64,000 nucleotides of DNA from Streptomyces sp. NRRL WC-3742 (GCF_000720635.1 NZ_JOCF01000027.1:21389-85388); one strand, 5' to 3'; shown: positions 52,813 through 63,646, counted from the stretch's first letter. The notes: generated from the sequence alone by a model not told the origin. Numbers and translations are program-made.

Positions 52813-54048
52813 ATGCCCAGCACCACCGACGGCGACCGCCCCGGCCACCGCCCCGACCCCGGCCACCTGCCCGGCTGCGACCCCCTCGCCGGGATCGAGG
52901 CCGTCAGCCGGGCCCTGCTCGCGATGAGCCGCCACCTGGAGGTCCGCGAGGTGCTGCGCCGCATCACCGCCTCCGCCCGCGAACTGCTCGACGCCGAGTA
53001 CGCCGCCCTCGGCGTGCCCGACGACCACGGCGGCTTCGCCCAGTTCGTCGTCGACGGCGTCACCGACGAGCAGTGGCGCGCCATCGGCCCGCTGCCGCGC
53101 CAGCACGGCGTACTCGCCAAGATGCTCCACGAGACCGGCCCCACCCGCCTCGCCGACGTCCGCAAGGCCCCCGCCTTCGGCGGCTGGCCGCAGGCCCACC
53201 CCGAGATGGACGCCTTCCTGGGCATGCCCATCGTCGACTCCGTGAGGTCCGAGGGCTCCGACGCCTCCGACGCCTCCGAGGACGAACCCCGCGTCACCGG
53301 CGTCATCTTCCTCGCCAACAAGCGCGGCGGGGGCCTGTTCACCGACCACGACGAGGAACTCCTGCGCATCCTCGCCGCCCACGCCGCCCTCGCCCTCACC
53401 AACGCCCGCCTCTACGAGCGCAGCCGCGAACTCACCCTCGCCGGCGAACGCGCCCGCATCGCCCACGACCTGCACGACGCCGTCTCCCAGAAGCTCTTCT
53501 CCCTGCGCCTGACCGCCAAGGCCGCCGCCAAACTCGTCGACCGCGACCCGGCCCGCGCCCGCGCCGAACTCGCCGAGGTCGCCCGCCTCGCCGCCGAGGC
53601 CGCCGACGAACTGCGCGCCGTCGTCGTCGAACTGCGCCCCGCCGCCCTGGAGGAGGACGGGCTCAGCGCCACCCTCGCCTCCCAGGTGCAACTGCTCGAC
53701 CGCGCCCACACCGCCGACGTCGCCTACGCCGCCGACGGCGTGCGCGCCCTGCCGCCCGCCCAGGAGGCCGCACTGCTGCGCGTCGCCCAGGAGGCCCTGC
53801 ACAACGCGCTGCGCCACTCCGACGCCCGCCGCGTCACCGTCACCCTGGCCGGAACGCCCGGCCGCGGCGCCGTCCTGCGGGTGCGCGACGACGGGCGCGG
53901 CTTCGACCCCGAGTCCGTACGCCGGGCCGGCCGCCACCTCGGCCTCGCCTCGATGCGCGACCGCGCGTCCGCCGTCGGCGGCACGCTCACCCTGGAATCC
54001 GCCCCCGGCCGGGGGACGCTCGTCGAGATGGAGGTCCCCGGTGCCTGA
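52813..54048 (+). CDS. GAF domain sensor histidine kinase (NarL-type partner, HisKA_3)
   Basis: A 411-residue soluble kinase. A GAF domain (~30-195, DAEYAALGVPDDHGGFAQFV) is followed by HisKA_3 with the phospho-acceptor His in ERARIAHDLHDAVSQKLF (~218) and a HATPase_c domain with ALHNALRHSDA (N box) and VRDDGRGFDP. The GAF domain carries an acidic SDASDASEDE insertion. No membrane span, so it senses an internal or membrane-diffusible signal. The ATG at 52813 lies 6 nt after TAGTTT (52801-52806): leaderless. Overlaps the response regulator gene by 8 nt. Confidence 0.93.
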   Translation: MPSTTDGDRPGHRPDPGHLPGCDPLAGIEAVSRALLAMSRHLEVREVLRRITASARELLDAEYAALGVPDDHGGFAQFVVDGVTDEQWRAIGPLPRQHGVLAKMLHETGPTRLADVRKAPAFGGWPQAHPEMDAFLGMPIVDSVRSEGSDASDASEDEPRVTGVIFLANKRGGGLFTDHDEELLRILAAHAALALTNARLYERSRELTLAGERARIAHDLHDAVSQKLFSLRLTAKAAAKLVDRDPARARAELAEVARLAAEAADELRAVVVELRPAALEEDGLSATLASQVQLLDRAHTADVAYAADGVRALPPAQEAALLRVAQEALHNALRHSDARRVTVTLAGTPGRGAVLRVRDDGRGFDPESVRRAGRHLGLASMRDRASAVGGTLTLESAPGRGTLVEMEVPGA

Positions 54049-54700
54049 GAGCACGCCGTCGATCCGCGTCCTGCTGGTCGACGACCACCAGGTGGTCCGC
54101 AGAGGGCTGCGCACCTTCCTCGAGGTCCAGGACGACATCGAGGTGGTCGGCGAGGCCGCGGACGGCGCCGAGGGCGTCGACCGGGCCCGCGAACTCGACC
54201 CCGACGTCGTCCTGATGGACCTCAAGATGCCCGGCGTCGACGGCATCGAGGCGCTGCGCACCCTCAAGGGCGAGGGCAGCCGGGCCCGCATCCTGATCGT
54301 CACCAGCTTCACCGAGCACCGCACGATGGTCCCCGCCCTGCGGGCCGGCGCCGCCGGATACGTCTACAAGGACGTCGACCCCGAAGCCCTGGCCGGCGCC
54401 ATCCGCTCCGTCCACGCCGGCCATGTGCTGCTCCAGCCCGAACTGGCCGAGGCGCTGCTCGCCGACGACGGCCCCCGCGCCCCGCAGGGCCGCGGCGGCA
54501 CCCTCACCGAGCGCGAACGCGAGGTGCTCGGCCACATCGCCGACGGCCGCTCCAACCGGGAGATCGCCCGCAGCCTGCACCTGTCGGAGAAGACAGTGAA
54601 GACCCACGTCTCCAACATCCTGATGAAGCTGGACCTCGCCGACCGCACCCAGGCCGCCCTCTGGGCCGTCCGGCACGGCGAGGCCCGCGAGGACGTCTAG
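54041..54700 (+). CDS. NarL/LuxR family response regulator
   Basis: The 219-residue regulator has a receiver domain (~8-125) with the acidic pair in LLVDDHQVVRRG, phospho-Asp in VVLMDLKMPG and Lys in YVYKDVDPEA. A LuxR-type HTH follows (~150-212: LTEREREVLGHIADGRSNRE, IARSLHLSEKTVKTHV). It is the cognate partner of the GAF kinase, whose 3' end it overlaps (GTG at 54041), so the two are produced together. Target genes are not evident; it could control adjacent genes. Confidence 0.94.
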   Translation: MPESTPSIRVLLVDDHQVVRRGLRTFLEVQDDIEVVGEAADGAEGVDRARELDPDVVLMDLKMPGVDGIEALRTLKGEGSRARILIVTSFTEHRTMVPALRAGAAGYVYKDVDPEALAGAIRSVHAGHVLLQPELAEALLADDGPRAPQGRGGTLTEREREVLGHIADGRSNREIARSLHLSEKTVKTHVSNILMKLDLADRTQAALWAVRHGEAREDV

Positions 54701-54731
54701 GCCCGGACAGGCCCCAGGTGTATCGACCCGC

Positions 54732-55535
54732 CTAACCGGCCTCGCGCTCGTCCACCAGGGCGTTGTACGCGGCCACCTGCGCCCGGCGCGCGGTGCGCCG
54801 CAGGGGCGCCAGCACCGACTGCCGGGCCGCCATCTCGGAGGCGCTCACCGCCGCGCCGTGCCCGTCCGAGGCGATCGCCAGCAGCGCCGACACCTGCCGC
54901 GCCGACTCCAGCACCCGCACGGCACGCGGCGGGTAGCCCGGCGCCAGCAGCTCGGCGTGCCCGCGGCGGCGGTACGCCTCCAGCGCGCGCAGCGCCCCCG
55001 GGCCCGCGCCCGCCACGTCCAGGCGGGTCAGCAGCAGCGTCGCCTCGCGCAGCCCGTCCGCCAGCTCCCGCTCGGCCTCGTGCAGCGAGGGCACGTCCGC
55101 CGGAGGGGCGTCGCCGACCTCGGCGCAGCGCCACAGCACCGTCGCCGAGCGGTCCCCCTCCGGGCCGAACACCGTGATCTCCGGCACCAGGCCCAGCGGC
55201 ACACCCACCGCGAGCACCGCCTCGCCCGCGCCCATCGCCAGCTCGTTGAACGCCGCCGGGCCCGTCAGCCCCAGCGGGTGCCCGGGGGAGGGCAGCGCCA
55301 GGCGCAGGCCCTTCACGCCCAGCACCCGCAGGCGGCCCAGCGCCCAGGTGAGCGCGTGCAGTTCGCCGGGCGCATCCCCGGGCAGGCCCGTGACCCGGTG
55401 GCTCTCGTCGGCGTCCAGGACGGCCGCGGCGGCGTCGTCCGGCGCCGCCAGCCCGGCCAGCAGGGCGTTGCCCCAGGCGGCCAGCCGCCCCGATCGGGGC
55501 TCTTCGTACGGATTGTCGGCAGGTGTCGCGAGCAT
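54732..55535 (-). CDS. Conserved actinobacterial protein of unknown function
   Basis: A 267-residue protein without signal peptide or membrane span that I can see. It is Ala/Leu-rich and helical, with a possible alpha/beta core (LRVLGVKGLRLALPSPGHPL, GEAVLAVGVPLGLVPEITVF). I recognise no catalytic motif. The ATG at 55535 is 6 nt after TAGGCT (minus strand, 55542-55547), giving a leaderless start. It is divergent from an orphan ABC ATPase gene that has its own -10 only about 25 bp away, so the pair could be co-controlled. Confidence 0.7.
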   Translation of the reverse strand: MLATPADNPYEEPRSGRLAAWGNALLAGLAAPDDAAAAVLDADESHRVTGLPGDAPGELHALTWALGRLRVLGVKGLRLALPSPGHPLGLTGPAAFNELAMGAGEAVLAVGVPLGLVPEITVFGPEGDRSATVLWRCAEVGDAPPADVPSLHEAERELADGLREATLLLTRLDVAGAGPGALRALEAYRRRGHAELLAPGYPPRAVRVLESARQVSALLAIASDGHGAAVSASEMAARQSVLAPLRRTARRAQVAAYNALVDEREAG

Positions 55536-55683
55536 CCGGCCAGCCTACGGAATCGCCGGTCATCCGCGTGGCGTAGGTTTGCCCATGCGCGTGCGGCGCA
55601 CCCACCCCGTGCCCACCGGCTGCCGGGGCGGGAGGGCCGACCGCATCGACGGCCGAGAATTCTGTTTTGGGGAAGGCGTGGGC

Positions 55684-56475
<792 letters not shown>

Positions 56476-56582
56476 CCCGTTCGCCGCCGTGGTGGGAACC
56501 GGTCGCACGCGCGGCCGGTTTCCGCCCCTCGACCTGCGGGAACTGTCCGCCTCGGAAGCCCTTCGATCCCTAGGATGGTCGA

Positions 56583-57005
56583 GTGGACAGCTGGATCGTT
56601 TGGCTCTTGATCGCCGGGGTGCTCGGTATACCGCTGGTGCTCACCGCGGTGCCCGAATTCCTGCTGTTCGCGATCGGTGCGCTGGCCGCCTCCGGGGTGG
56701 CCGCACTCGGCGGGGGAGTGGTCCTGCAGACCGCCTCCTTCCTGGTGGTCTCGGTCGCGATGGTGGCCTTCGTCCGCCCGATCGCCTACCGGCAGCTGCA
56801 GAAGGGCCCGCACGTCAAGATGGGCATCGAGGCGCTCCAGGGCGCCACCGCGGTCGTCGCGGAAACCGTCGACGGGGAGGGCGGGCGGATCAAGCTCAAC
56901 GGCGAGATCTGGTCGGCCCGGGCGCTCCACCCGGACCAGGTCTACCAGCCCGGGCAGCAGGTCGACGTCGTCGAAATCCAGGGCGCGACCGCCCTGGTCG
57001 TCTAG
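56583..57005 (+). CDS. NfeD-like membrane protein
   Basis: A 140-residue protein with two to three N-terminal membrane spans (~4-66) and a C-terminal OB-fold domain (~80-140: VKMGIEALQGATAVVAETVD, PGQQVDVVEIQGATALVV). NfeD-family proteins partner with SPFH/stomatin proteins in membrane microdomains. The gene for such a partner follows after 10 nt. Start GTG 56583 is 6 nt after TAGGAT (56571-56576), so the mRNA is probably leaderless. Confidence 0.9.
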   Translation: MDSWIVWLLIAGVLGIPLVLTAVPEFLLFAIGALAASGVAALGGGVVLQTASFLVVSVAMVAFVRPIAYRQLQKGPHVKMGIEALQGATAVVAETVDGEGGRIKLNGEIWSARALHPDQVYQPGQQVDVVEIQGATALVV

Positions 57006-57015
57006 GGGAGAGTCC

Positions 57016-58068
57016 GTGGAACCCGTCCTTATCGTTTTGGTCGTCCTGGTCGTGGTGGCCTTCATCGCGCTGATCAAGACGATCCAGGTCATCCCGCAGG
57101 CCAGCGCCGCGATCGTGGAGCGCTTCGGCCGCTACACCCGGACGCTCAACGCGGGCCTGAACATCGTCGTCCCGTTCATCGACCGCGTCCGCAACCGCAT
57201 CGACCTGCGCGAGCAGGTCGTGCCGTTCCCGCCGCAGCCGGTGATCACCCAGGACAACCTGGTCGTCAACATCGACACCGTCATCTACTACCAGGTGACC
57301 GACCCCCGCGCGGCCACGTACGAGGTCGCCAGCTACATCCAGGCGATCGAGCAGCTCACCGTCACCACGCTGCGCAACATCATCGGCTCGATGGACCTCG
57401 AGTCCACCCTGACCTCCCGCGAGGTCATCAACGCGGGCCTGCGCGGCGTCCTGGACGAGGCGACCGGCAAGTGGGGCATCCGCGTCAACCGCGTCGAGCT
57501 CAAGGCGATCGAGCCGCCGACCTCCATCCAGGACTCGATGGAGAAGCAGATGCGCGCCGACCGTGACAAGCGCGCCGCGATCCTCACCGCCGAGGGCCAG
57601 CGCCAGGCGCAGATCCTCAAGGCCGAGGGTGAGAAGCAGGCCGACGTGCTGCGCGCCGAGGGTGAGGCCCAGGCGGCCGTCCTGCGCGCCGACGGTGAGG
57701 CGGCCGCGATCCGTACGGTCTTCGAGGCCATCCACGACGGCGACGCCGACCAGAAGCTGCTCGCCTACCAGTACCTGCAGACCCTGCCCGAGCTGGCCAA
57801 GGGCGACTCCAACAAGCTGTGGATCATCCCCAGCGAGGTCGGCGACGCGCTCAAGGGCCTCGGCGGCGCCTTCGGCGGCCTGACCGGCAACGGCGGCGGG
57901 ATGAACGGCGGGGCCGTCGCCGCGCCGAGCGCGCCGGCCGCGCCCCCGGCGGCCACCCAGGTGCCGATCGACCCGGCGGCCGGGCCGCGGCCGGTGGACG
58001 TCGAGAAGGGCGCCGCCCGCCCCCGGGTGGACCCGACGCGGGAGTACCCGAAGATCGACCCGCAGTGA
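57016..58068 (+). CDS. SPFH/Band 7 (stomatin-like) membrane protein
   Basis: A 350-residue protein with one N-terminal membrane span (VLIVLVVLVVVAFIALI), an SPFH domain (~22-190: IVERFGRYTRTLNAGLNIVV, NIDTVIYYQVTDP, AIEQLTVTTLRNIIGSM) and an alanine/glutamate-rich coiled coil (~200-250: ILTAEGQRQAQILKAEGEKQ). The tail is Pro/Ala-rich. It oligomerises in the membrane and is thought to organise domains or control proteolysis with NfeD. GTG start with GGGGAG 6 nt upstream; same operon as NfeD. Confidence 0.93.
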   Translation: MEPVLIVLVVLVVVAFIALIKTIQVIPQASAAIVERFGRYTRTLNAGLNIVVPFIDRVRNRIDLREQVVPFPPQPVITQDNLVVNIDTVIYYQVTDPRAATYEVASYIQAIEQLTVTTLRNIIGSMDLESTLTSREVINAGLRGVLDEATGKWGIRVNRVELKAIEPPTSIQDSMEKQMRADRDKRAAILTAEGQRQAQILKAEGEKQADVLRAEGEAQAAVLRADGEAAAIRTVFEAIHDGDADQKLLAYQYLQTLPELAKGDSNKLWIIPSEVGDALKGLGGAFGGLTGNGGGMNGGAVAAPSAPAAPPAATQVPIDPAAGPRPVDVEKGAARPRVDPTREYPKIDPQ

Positions 58069-58086
58069 GTGTTCGCTGAAGCTCGC

Positions 58087-58124
58087 CGAGGGCCCGCTGC
58101 CGTGCGTACGGCAGCGGGCCCTCG
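58087..58124 (+). terminator. Strong hairpin terminator after the NfeD-SPFH operon
   Basis: A 17-bp perfect stem (58087-58103 with 58108-58124) and loop GCGT, followed shortly by TTT, 18 nt after the stop codon. Confidence 0.88.
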
Positions 58125-58237
58125 CGCTTTCCGTGTGGCGTACGTCCCGAATGGCGGTCGGCTCTGGTCCGGCCGCGGGCCCGTCCGGCATGATCACCCC
58201 CGGCACGAACGGACAGGGGCAAGAGGAGGGGTGACCC

Positions 58238-58996
58238 ATGACGCTCTGGGAGGCCGTCGCCGTCCTGGCGGCAGGCGTCGGCGCCGGGATGATCAACGTG
58301 ATCGTCGGCTCCGGCACACTGATCACCTTCCCGGTGCTGCTCGCCGTCGGCATCCCGCCGGTCACCGCCAACGTCTCCAACTCCTTCGGCCTGGTGCCCG
58401 GTTCGCTCAGCGGCGTCTACGGCTACCGCCGCGAACTGGCCGACCAGGGCCGCCGGCTGCTGCGCCTGGGCACCGCCTCGCTGCTCGGCGGGCTCGTCGG
58501 CGCGATGCTGCTGATCAAGCTGCCCAAGGGCGCCTTCGACGCGATCGTCCCCGCGCTGATCCTGCTGGCGCTGGTGCTGGTGGTGATCCAGCCCAGGGTC
58601 GCGAAGTTCGTCGCCGCCCGGCGCCGCTCCGACGGGGACCCGGACGGCAGCCCGGTGCTGCTCGTCGGGGTGTTCCTCACCGGCATCTACGGCGGCTACT
58701 TCGGCGCCGCGCAGGGCGTGCTGCTGCTGGCGCTGATGGGGATGCTGCTCCAGGAGGAGCTGCAGCGGATCAACGGGGTGAAGAACGCGCTCGCGCTGAT
58801 CGTCAACGGCGTCGCCGCGCTGTTCTTCCTGTTCACCTCGACGGTGAACTGGACGGCGGCCGGGCTGATCGCGGTCGGCTCGCTGGTCGGCGGGCTGCTC
58901 GGTGCGAAGGTCGGCCGCAGGCTGTCGCCGCTGGTGCTGCGCGGGGTGATCGTGGTGGTCGGCCTGGTCGCCGTCACCAAGCTGCTGCTGAGCTGA
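58238..58996 (+). CDS. TauE/SafE family sulfite/organosulfonate exporter-like permease
   Basis: A 252-residue membrane protein with about eight spans in two repeats. The family signature regions are AGVGAGMINVIVGSGTLITF with NVSNSFGLVPGSLSG, and the second-half GIYGGYFGAAQGVLLL. TauE/SafE proteins export sulfite, sulfoacetate or other anions; substrate not deducible. GAGGAGG lies well placed before the ATG. It is a single gene. Confidence 0.92.
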   Translation: MTLWEAVAVLAAGVGAGMINVIVGSGTLITFPVLLAVGIPPVTANVSNSFGLVPGSLSGVYGYRRELADQGRRLLRLGTASLLGGLVGAMLLIKLPKGAFDAIVPALILLALVLVVIQPRVAKFVAARRRSDGDPDGSPVLLVGVFLTGIYGGYFGAAQGVLLLALMGMLLQEELQRINGVKNALALIVNGVAALFFLFTSTVNWTAAGLIAVGSLVGGLLGAKVGRRLSPLVLRGVIVVVGLVAVTKLLLS

Positions 58997-59082
58997 ACCC
59001 GCGCGATGATGGCCTCGCCACCATCTCCGACCACCTCCGAGTACCTCCGACCAGCTTCGACCACCGCGACGGGAGCGAACCC

Positions 59083-59391
59083 ATGGGCAGCAGGGACCGG
59101 CTGAGCGAGGACGAGATCACGGCGGCACTGGCGGCCCTGCCGCAGTGGACGCGCGAGGGCGGCAGCATCGCCCGCAGCGCCGACGCCCCCGACTTCCCGG
59201 CGGCGATCCGGGTCGTCGTCGCCGTCGCCGAACAGGCCGAGGCGCTGGACCACCACCCCGACATCGACATCCGCTGGCGCACCCTGCGCTTCGTCCTGTC
59301 CACCCACAGCGCCGGCGGGCTCACCTCCCTGGACTTCGCCCTGGCCGGCCGCATCGACGAAGCCCTGGGCGCCGAGTCCGCGACGTCCTGA
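59083..59391 (+). CDS. 4a-hydroxytetrahydrobiopterin dehydratase (PCD/PhhB family)
   Basis: A 102-residue protein with the pterin-carbinolamine dehydratase signature: EALDHHPDIDIRWRTLRF with the catalytic His pair, and STHSAGGLTSLDFALA. It dehydrates 4a-hydroxy-tetrahydropterin to recycle pterin cofactor. No aromatic amino acid hydroxylase gene is adjacent. ATG 59083 with GGGAG 7 nt upstream. Upstream, three imperfect CTCCGACCA-like units (59020-59065) occur in the leader. Confidence 0.9.
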   Translation: MGSRDRLSEDEITAALAALPQWTREGGSIARSADAPDFPAAIRVVVAVAEQAEALDHHPDIDIRWRTLRFVLSTHSAGGLTSLDFALAGRIDEALGAESATS

Positions 59392-59508
59392 GACCGGCCG
59401 CCCCCCGCTCGTCGGCCGTTCTCAAGGCCGGAGGGTCGGTTTTCGGCCGGGCGTGAGATGCTGACTGCCGCAATCGGCAGGACGCGTCGGCTCGGAGGGA
59501 CGGAACGG

Positions 59509-61386
59509 ATGGCGCAGGAGCCCTTCGGAGACGCCCACGCCGGGCAGCAGCAGCCCTGGTACCCGCAGGAACAGCAGGAACAGCAGGAACAGCACGGACC
59601 GCAGCAGGACTGGGCCGCCTACCAGCACCAGCAGCAGCCGGGCTGGGACGCGTACGGGCAGGCCACGCCGTCGTACGGGCAGGGCGGCTACTACGAGCAG
59701 CAGGGCGGCGGGTACGGCCCGACCGGCTACGCCGAGGGCGGGTACGTCCAGGAGCCGTACCAGGGCTACCCGGCGTACCAGGACCACGGGCAGCAGCAGG
59801 CGTACCCGGCGTACGCGTCGCCGGAGGACGGGATCTACGTCCCGGAGGGGGCCGAGTACTCGACGGACGGGTACGTGCAGCTCGCCGGGGAGCCGGCCGA
59901 GGCCGCCGTCGAGGAGGCCGCAGAGGAAGCCGTCGCGGTGGAGGAACCCGTCGTCGCGCCCTCGCGGTCGTCCTCCCGGGCCGCCGCCCGGCGCGGTGCC
60001 CAGGGAGCCCAAGGGACTTCGGGTGGCTCGCTCGCGGCCCGGGCCAAGGCGGCCCGGGACAAGGTGCTGGCCGGGGACCACGTGCCCAGCCGCCGCGCGC
60101 TGCTGGTGCGCGCGGGTGCCGGCGCCGGTGCGCTCGCGGTGCTGGTCGCGGCCGGGCTGATGGTCGGCATCGAGGGTGACGGCGGCAGCGCTGCGGCCGA
60201 CAGCGGCGGCGAGCCGGGCTTCTCGGTGGCGCACTCCCGGGTCTGGGCCGCGCAGCCCGCCGCGGCCGTCGAGCCGGGCGCCGACGACACCCTGGTCGGC
60301 AGCTGGCTGCTGCCCGACGCGGTGGTACGGGCCGACGCCTCCGGTGTCCGCGCCTACGACCGCACGGGCGGCAAGCCCACCTGGTCGGTGGAGCCGCCGG
60401 CCGCCGGGGCCGTCCCCTGCGGGTTGTCGGCGGGCGTGAACCAGGCCGGTCTCGGCGCGGCGCTCTTCCGGGCGCAGGCCGACCCGAAGAGCCCGTGCAC
60501 GCTGGTCGCGGCCGTGGACACCAGGACCGGCAAGACCGCCTGGACGAAGGCCGTCTCGGACGCCAAGGGCACGTACTCCGCGCGGGTCGGCGTCACCGAG
60601 GACAAGGTGATCGCGGTCGGCGACGACCGGGCCATCGCCTGGGAGTCGGCGGACGGCAAGGACGTCTGGCAGTACACCGGGCAGGGCAAGTTCTGCACGC
60701 TCTCCGGCGGCGTCACCGGAAAGACCGTGATGGTCGCCTCCTCCTGCGCCGACTCGACCCCCGCCGACCAGGCCGTCGCGCTCAACACGGCGGACGGCAA
60801 GGTGAGTTGGTGGCGGGGCCTGAACAACCAGCCGAAGACCGTCACCGTGCTCTCGGCCGAGCCCGCCGTCGTCCTCACCACCGGCGCCAAGCCCGAGGAC
60901 GACCGGGTGTTCGCCTGGGGGGCGAACGGGGACCCGGCCGCCGAGATCCCCGTGACGGCGGACGGAGGCCGACTGGCCGTCGCCCACGGCACCTTCTCGG
61001 CCACGCCCGAGGTGTTCTTCCAGGACCGCACCCTCGTCGCCGCCCTCACCCCGACCGGCGGCGGGCCGCTGTCCGTGGCCGGGTACGACCTGGACACCGG
61101 CAAGCAGCGCTGGAAGGCGGCGACCGGCGCCAAGGGCATCGGCCGGGTGGTCGGCCTGGACGGCGGCGCGGTGGTGCTCGCCGTGGACGAGCGCCGCGAC
61201 CAGCCCGCCCACCTCAACAGGTTCCCGGTGGCCGGCGGCCAGGAGTCGACCGGCGGGAACTTCCCGGCCGGGACCGGCTCGCTGCTGGTCTCCGGACGGG
61301 TGCTGATCGGTGGTGGGCAGGTGGTCGTGGTGCCCGAGCACTCGGGCAACTTCGGCACGGCGGCGGGCTACCAGGCCAAGGGCTGA
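59509..61386 (+). CDS. Membrane-anchored PQQ-type beta-propeller protein with Q/Y/G-rich N-terminus
   Basis: A 625-residue protein. Residues 1-115 are low-complexity, rich in Gln, Tyr, Gly and Pro ([29 protein letters not shown]), and presumably cytoplasmic and disordered. An Ala/Glu-rich stretch and a basic region precede one membrane span (~202-225, [20 protein letters not shown]). The outer part (~235-625) consists of propeller blades, e.g. [20 protein letters not shown] and [20 protein letters not shown]. Such proteins are frequent in streptomycetes; function unknown. GGAGGGA precedes the ATG. Confidence 0.85.
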   Translation: MAQEPFGDAHAGQQQPWYPQEQQEQQEQHGPQQDWAAYQHQQQPGWDAYGQATPSYGQGGYYEQQGGGYGPTGYAEGGYVQEPYQGYPAYQDHGQQQAYPAYASPEDGIYVPEGAEYSTDGYVQLAGEPAEAAVEEAAEEAVAVEEPVVAPSRSSSRAAARRGAQGAQGTSGGSLAARAKAARDKVLAGDHVPSRRALLVRAGAGAGALAVLVAAGLMVGIEGDGGSAAADSGGEPGFSVAHSRVWAAQPAAAVEPGADDTLVGSWLLPDAVVRADASGVRAYDRTGGKPTWSVEPPAAGAVPCGLSAGVNQAGLGAALFRAQADPKSPCTLVAAVDTRTGKTAWTKAVSDAKGTYSARVGVTEDKVIAVGDDRAIAWESADGKDVWQYTGQGKFCTLSGGVTGKTVMVASSCADSTPADQAVALNTADGKVSWWRGLNNQPKTVTVLSAEPAVVLTTGAKPEDDRVFAWGANGDPAAEIPVTADGGRLAVAHGTFSATPEVFFQDRTLVAALTPTGGGPLSVAGYDLDTGKQRWKAATGAKGIGRVVGLDGGAVVLAVDERRDQPAHLNRFPVAGGQESTGGNFPAGTGSLLVSGRVLIGGGQVVVVPEHSGNFGTAAGYQAKG

Positions 61387-61402
61387 GCCCGCTCCCGTCC
61401 CG

Positions 61403-61939
61403 TCAGGCGGCAGGGACGCTCTCCGGGCGGCCCGGTATCGCCGGCAGCCAGTCGGCGAGTTCCCTGGCCTCCGAGCCGCGCAGGCCCAGCGCCAGCATCA
61501 GCGTCGCCTGCGGCGTCGGCACGAACGGCCGGCGCAGCAGCCGCATCCCGGCCTGCTCGGGCGTGCGGTCGGCCTTGCGCTGGTTGTCCTCCGCGCAGGC
61601 GGCCACGGTGTTCATCCAACTGTCCTCGCCACCACGGGACTTCGGGTGCAGGTGGTCCACCGTCGTGGCCCGCCGCCCGCAGTACGCGCACAGGTGCTGG
61701 TCCCGGGCCAGGACACCCCGCCTCGACCACGGGGCCTGTTGTCGGAACGGAACCCGTACGTACCTCTGCAGTCTGATCACCCGAGGAACCGGGACACTGA
61801 CGCCCGTACCCCGGATCGAGCGCAACGGATGCGCCTGCTCCACCACTGCCTTGTCCTGGAGCACCAGGACGACGGCACGCTGGAGCGACACCGTCGTCAG
61901 GGGCTCGTAGCTCGCGTTCAGAACCAGCGTGTTGCGCAC
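61403..61939 (-). CDS. HNH endonuclease family protein
   Basis: This 178-residue protein starts [20 protein letters not shown] and contains an HNH motif: [20 protein letters not shown], then the N and H-position residues in [20 protein letters not shown]. Paired CxxC and C...C ligands suggest a structural zinc. This HNH group is conserved in actinobacterial chromosomes, so it is probably a repair or housekeeping nuclease rather than a restriction enzyme. GTG 61939 has GAAGGG upstream and matches the conserved N-terminus. Convergent with the propeller gene, 16 bp apart. Confidence 0.88.
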   Translation of the reverse strand: MRNTLVLNASYEPLTTVSLQRAVVLVLQDKAVVEQAHPLRSIRGTGVSVPVPRVIRLQRYVRVPFRQQAPWSRRGVLARDQHLCAYCGRRATTVDHLHPKSRGGEDSWMNTVAACAEDNQRKADRTPEQAGMRLLRRPFVPTPQATLMLALGLRGSEARELADWLPAIPGRPESVPAA

Positions 61940-62260
61940 TCGGCACACCCTTCCCACGGGCGTGCCAGGGTGGCACGACCGTCTCCACACACGTCACTGC
62001 CGCCGCGCGGCGGCGAAACCACTCTGACCGGGCACGCAGCCGACGAACAACGGAATTTCCGGTATCGGGCAGGAGCTTGCCGGGGCGCTCGGGTCGCGGA
62101 GAGGGCGCACACGGTCGCGCACGCCCGTCCCGGAAGGGCGCCCTCGGGGAAAACTCGCTGGCCGGAACCGCGTAGGCTCTATCAGGCTGGAGTCGTACCG
62201 ACCCGGGGCCCGCAAACGAATCGGGCCGGAACCGGGCGGACGCCCGATCGAAGGAGAAGC
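61940..62260. other. 321-bp divergent region between the HNH gene and tyrS
   Basis: No gene is seen. The tyrS -10 candidate TAGGCT is at 62173-62178, giving a leader of about 75 nt. I found no T-box specifier/antiterminator pattern in that leader. Confidence 0.5.
62173..62178 (+). promoter_or_regulatory. -10 element candidate of tyrS
   Basis: TAGGCT fits TAnnnT and lies 82 nt before the tyrS GTG. No clear -35 hexamer lies 16-19 nt upstream. Confidence 0.4.
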
Positions 62261-63535
62261 GTGACCGTGACGGACATCGTCGACGAGCTGCGGTGGCGTG
62301 GGCTGATCGCCCTGTCCACCGACGAGGACGCACTGCGCAAGGCGTTCGCGGACGGCCCGGTCACGTTCTATTGCGGCTTCGACCCGACGGCCCCCAGCCT
62401 CCACCTCGGCAACCTGGTGCAGATCCTCACCATGCGCCGCATCCAGCAGGCGGGGAACCTCCCGCTCGGCCTGGTCGGCGGCGCCACCGGCCTCATCGGA
62501 GACCCGAAGCCCACCGCCGAGCGCGTGCTCAACGACCCCGAGACCGTGGCCGGCTGGGTCGAGCGCCTGCGCGGCCAGATCTCGCGCTTCCTCGAGTTCG
62601 AGGGCCCGTACGCGGCGCGCATGGTCAACAACCTGGACTGGACCTCCGGGATGTCGGCCATCAGCCTGCTGCGCGACGTGGGCAAGTACTTCCGCGTGAA
62701 CAACATGATCGCCAAGGAGGCCGTCGCCCGACGGCTCAACTCCGACGCGGGCATCAGCTACACCGAGTTCAGCTACCAGATCCTCCAGGGCATGGACTAC
62801 CTGGAGCTGAACCGCCGCTACGGCTGCACCCTGCAGACCGGCGGCAGCGACCAGTGGGGCAACCTCACCGCCGGCACGGACCTGATCCGCAAGGCCGACG
62901 GCAAGGGCGTCCACGCGCTGGCCACGCCGCTGATCGTCAAGGCTGACGGCACCAAGTTCGGCAAGACCGAGTCCGGCACCGTCTGGCTCGACCCCGAGCT
63001 GACCACCCCGTACGCCTTCTACCAGTTCTGGCTGAACGCGGACGACCGGGACGTCTCCAACTTCCTGCGGATCTTCAGCTTCCGCTCGAAGGAGGAGATC
63101 GAGGAGCTGGAGCGCGAGACCGCAGAGCGCCCCGCCGCCCGCCTCGCGCAGCGCGCCCTCGCGGAGGAGCTCACCACCCTCGTGCACGGCGCAGACCAGT
63201 ACGAGCGCGCGGTCGCCGCGTCCAAGGCGCTGTTCGGGCAGGGCGAGCTCTCCGACCTGGAGGCCCCGACCCTGGCCGCCGCCCTGGCCGAGGTACCCAA
63301 GGCCGAGGTGACCGAACTCCAGCCCGTGGTCGACCTGTTGGTCGCCGTCGGCCTGGCGCCGAGCCGCTCGGCCGCCCGCCGCACGATCAAGGAAGGCGGC
63401 GCCTACCTCAACAACGTCAAGGTGACGGACGAGGAGGCCGTGCCGACCGAGGCCGACCTGCTGCACGGCCGCTGGCTCGTCCTGCGCCGGGGCAAGCGCA
63501 ACCTGGCGGCGGCGGAGCTGACGCCGGCCGGCTGA
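62261..63535 (+). CDS. tyrS: Tyrosyl-tRNA synthetase
   Basis: A 424-residue class I synthetase. The HIGH motif is HLGN at H48 ([10 protein letters not shown]), and the KMSKS loop is KFGKT near K232. [13 protein letters not shown] and [20 protein letters not shown] line the tyrosine site. A C-terminal S4 RNA-binding domain has [20 protein letters not shown]. Length fits bacterial TyrRS. GTG 62261 has AAGGAG 4 nt upstream; GTG 62267 (10 nt spacing) would give the common MTDIVDEL start and is an equally good choice. Confidence 0.96.
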   Translation: MTVTDIVDELRWRGLIALSTDEDALRKAFADGPVTFYCGFDPTAPSLHLGNLVQILTMRRIQQAGNLPLGLVGGATGLIGDPKPTAERVLNDPETVAGWVERLRGQISRFLEFEGPYAARMVNNLDWTSGMSAISLLRDVGKYFRVNNMIAKEAVARRLNSDAGISYTEFSYQILQGMDYLELNRRYGCTLQTGGSDQWGNLTAGTDLIRKADGKGVHALATPLIVKADGTKFGKTESGTVWLDPELTTPYAFYQFWLNADDRDVSNFLRIFSFRSKEEIEELERETAERPAARLAQRALAEELTTLVHGADQYERAVAASKALFGQGELSDLEAPTLAAALAEVPKAEVTELQPVVDLLVAVGLAPSRSAARRTIKEGGAYLNNVKVTDEEAVPTEADLLHGRWLVLRRGKRNLAAAELTPAG

Positions 63536-63580
63536 GTGGCTGGCTGAAAACGCACGTGCTCCGAGCTGCGGCTCTGAGCC

Positions 63581-63614
63581 CCGAGGACCGGATCTGGACA
63601 GATCCGGTCCTCGG
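63581..63614 (+). terminator. Hairpin terminator after tyrS
   Basis: A 15-bp perfect stem (63581-63595 with 63600-63614) with loop GGAC, followed by CGTTT. Confidence 0.85.
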
Positions 63615-63617
63615 CGT

Positions 63618-63646
63618 TTGACGATGTCCTCCAGGTGGCCTAGTGT
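63618..63646 (+). promoter_or_regulatory. Consensus-like promoter, probably the first rrn promoter
   Basis: TTGACG (63618-63623) and TAGTGT (63641-63646) are exactly 17 bp apart, the best sigma-70-like promoter in the window. It starts 4 bp after the tyrS terminator and is followed only by rRNA leader. Confidence 0.75.

Noticed and set aside
48633..53402. A 1,589-codon open frame on the minus strand
   Set aside because: Only the part up to 49889 is serB. The rest is antisense to the FHA-ABC transporter; its Gly/Val/Asp/Arg-rich composition is typical of antisense frames in high-G+C genes.
59422..61341. A 639-codon minus-strand frame
   Set aside because: Antisense to the propeller protein; no recognisable domain and no ribosome binding site.
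62173..62260. T-box riboswitch in front of tyrS
   Set aside because: The leader is only ~80 nt and I see neither the conserved T-box sequence nor an antiterminator/terminator pair.
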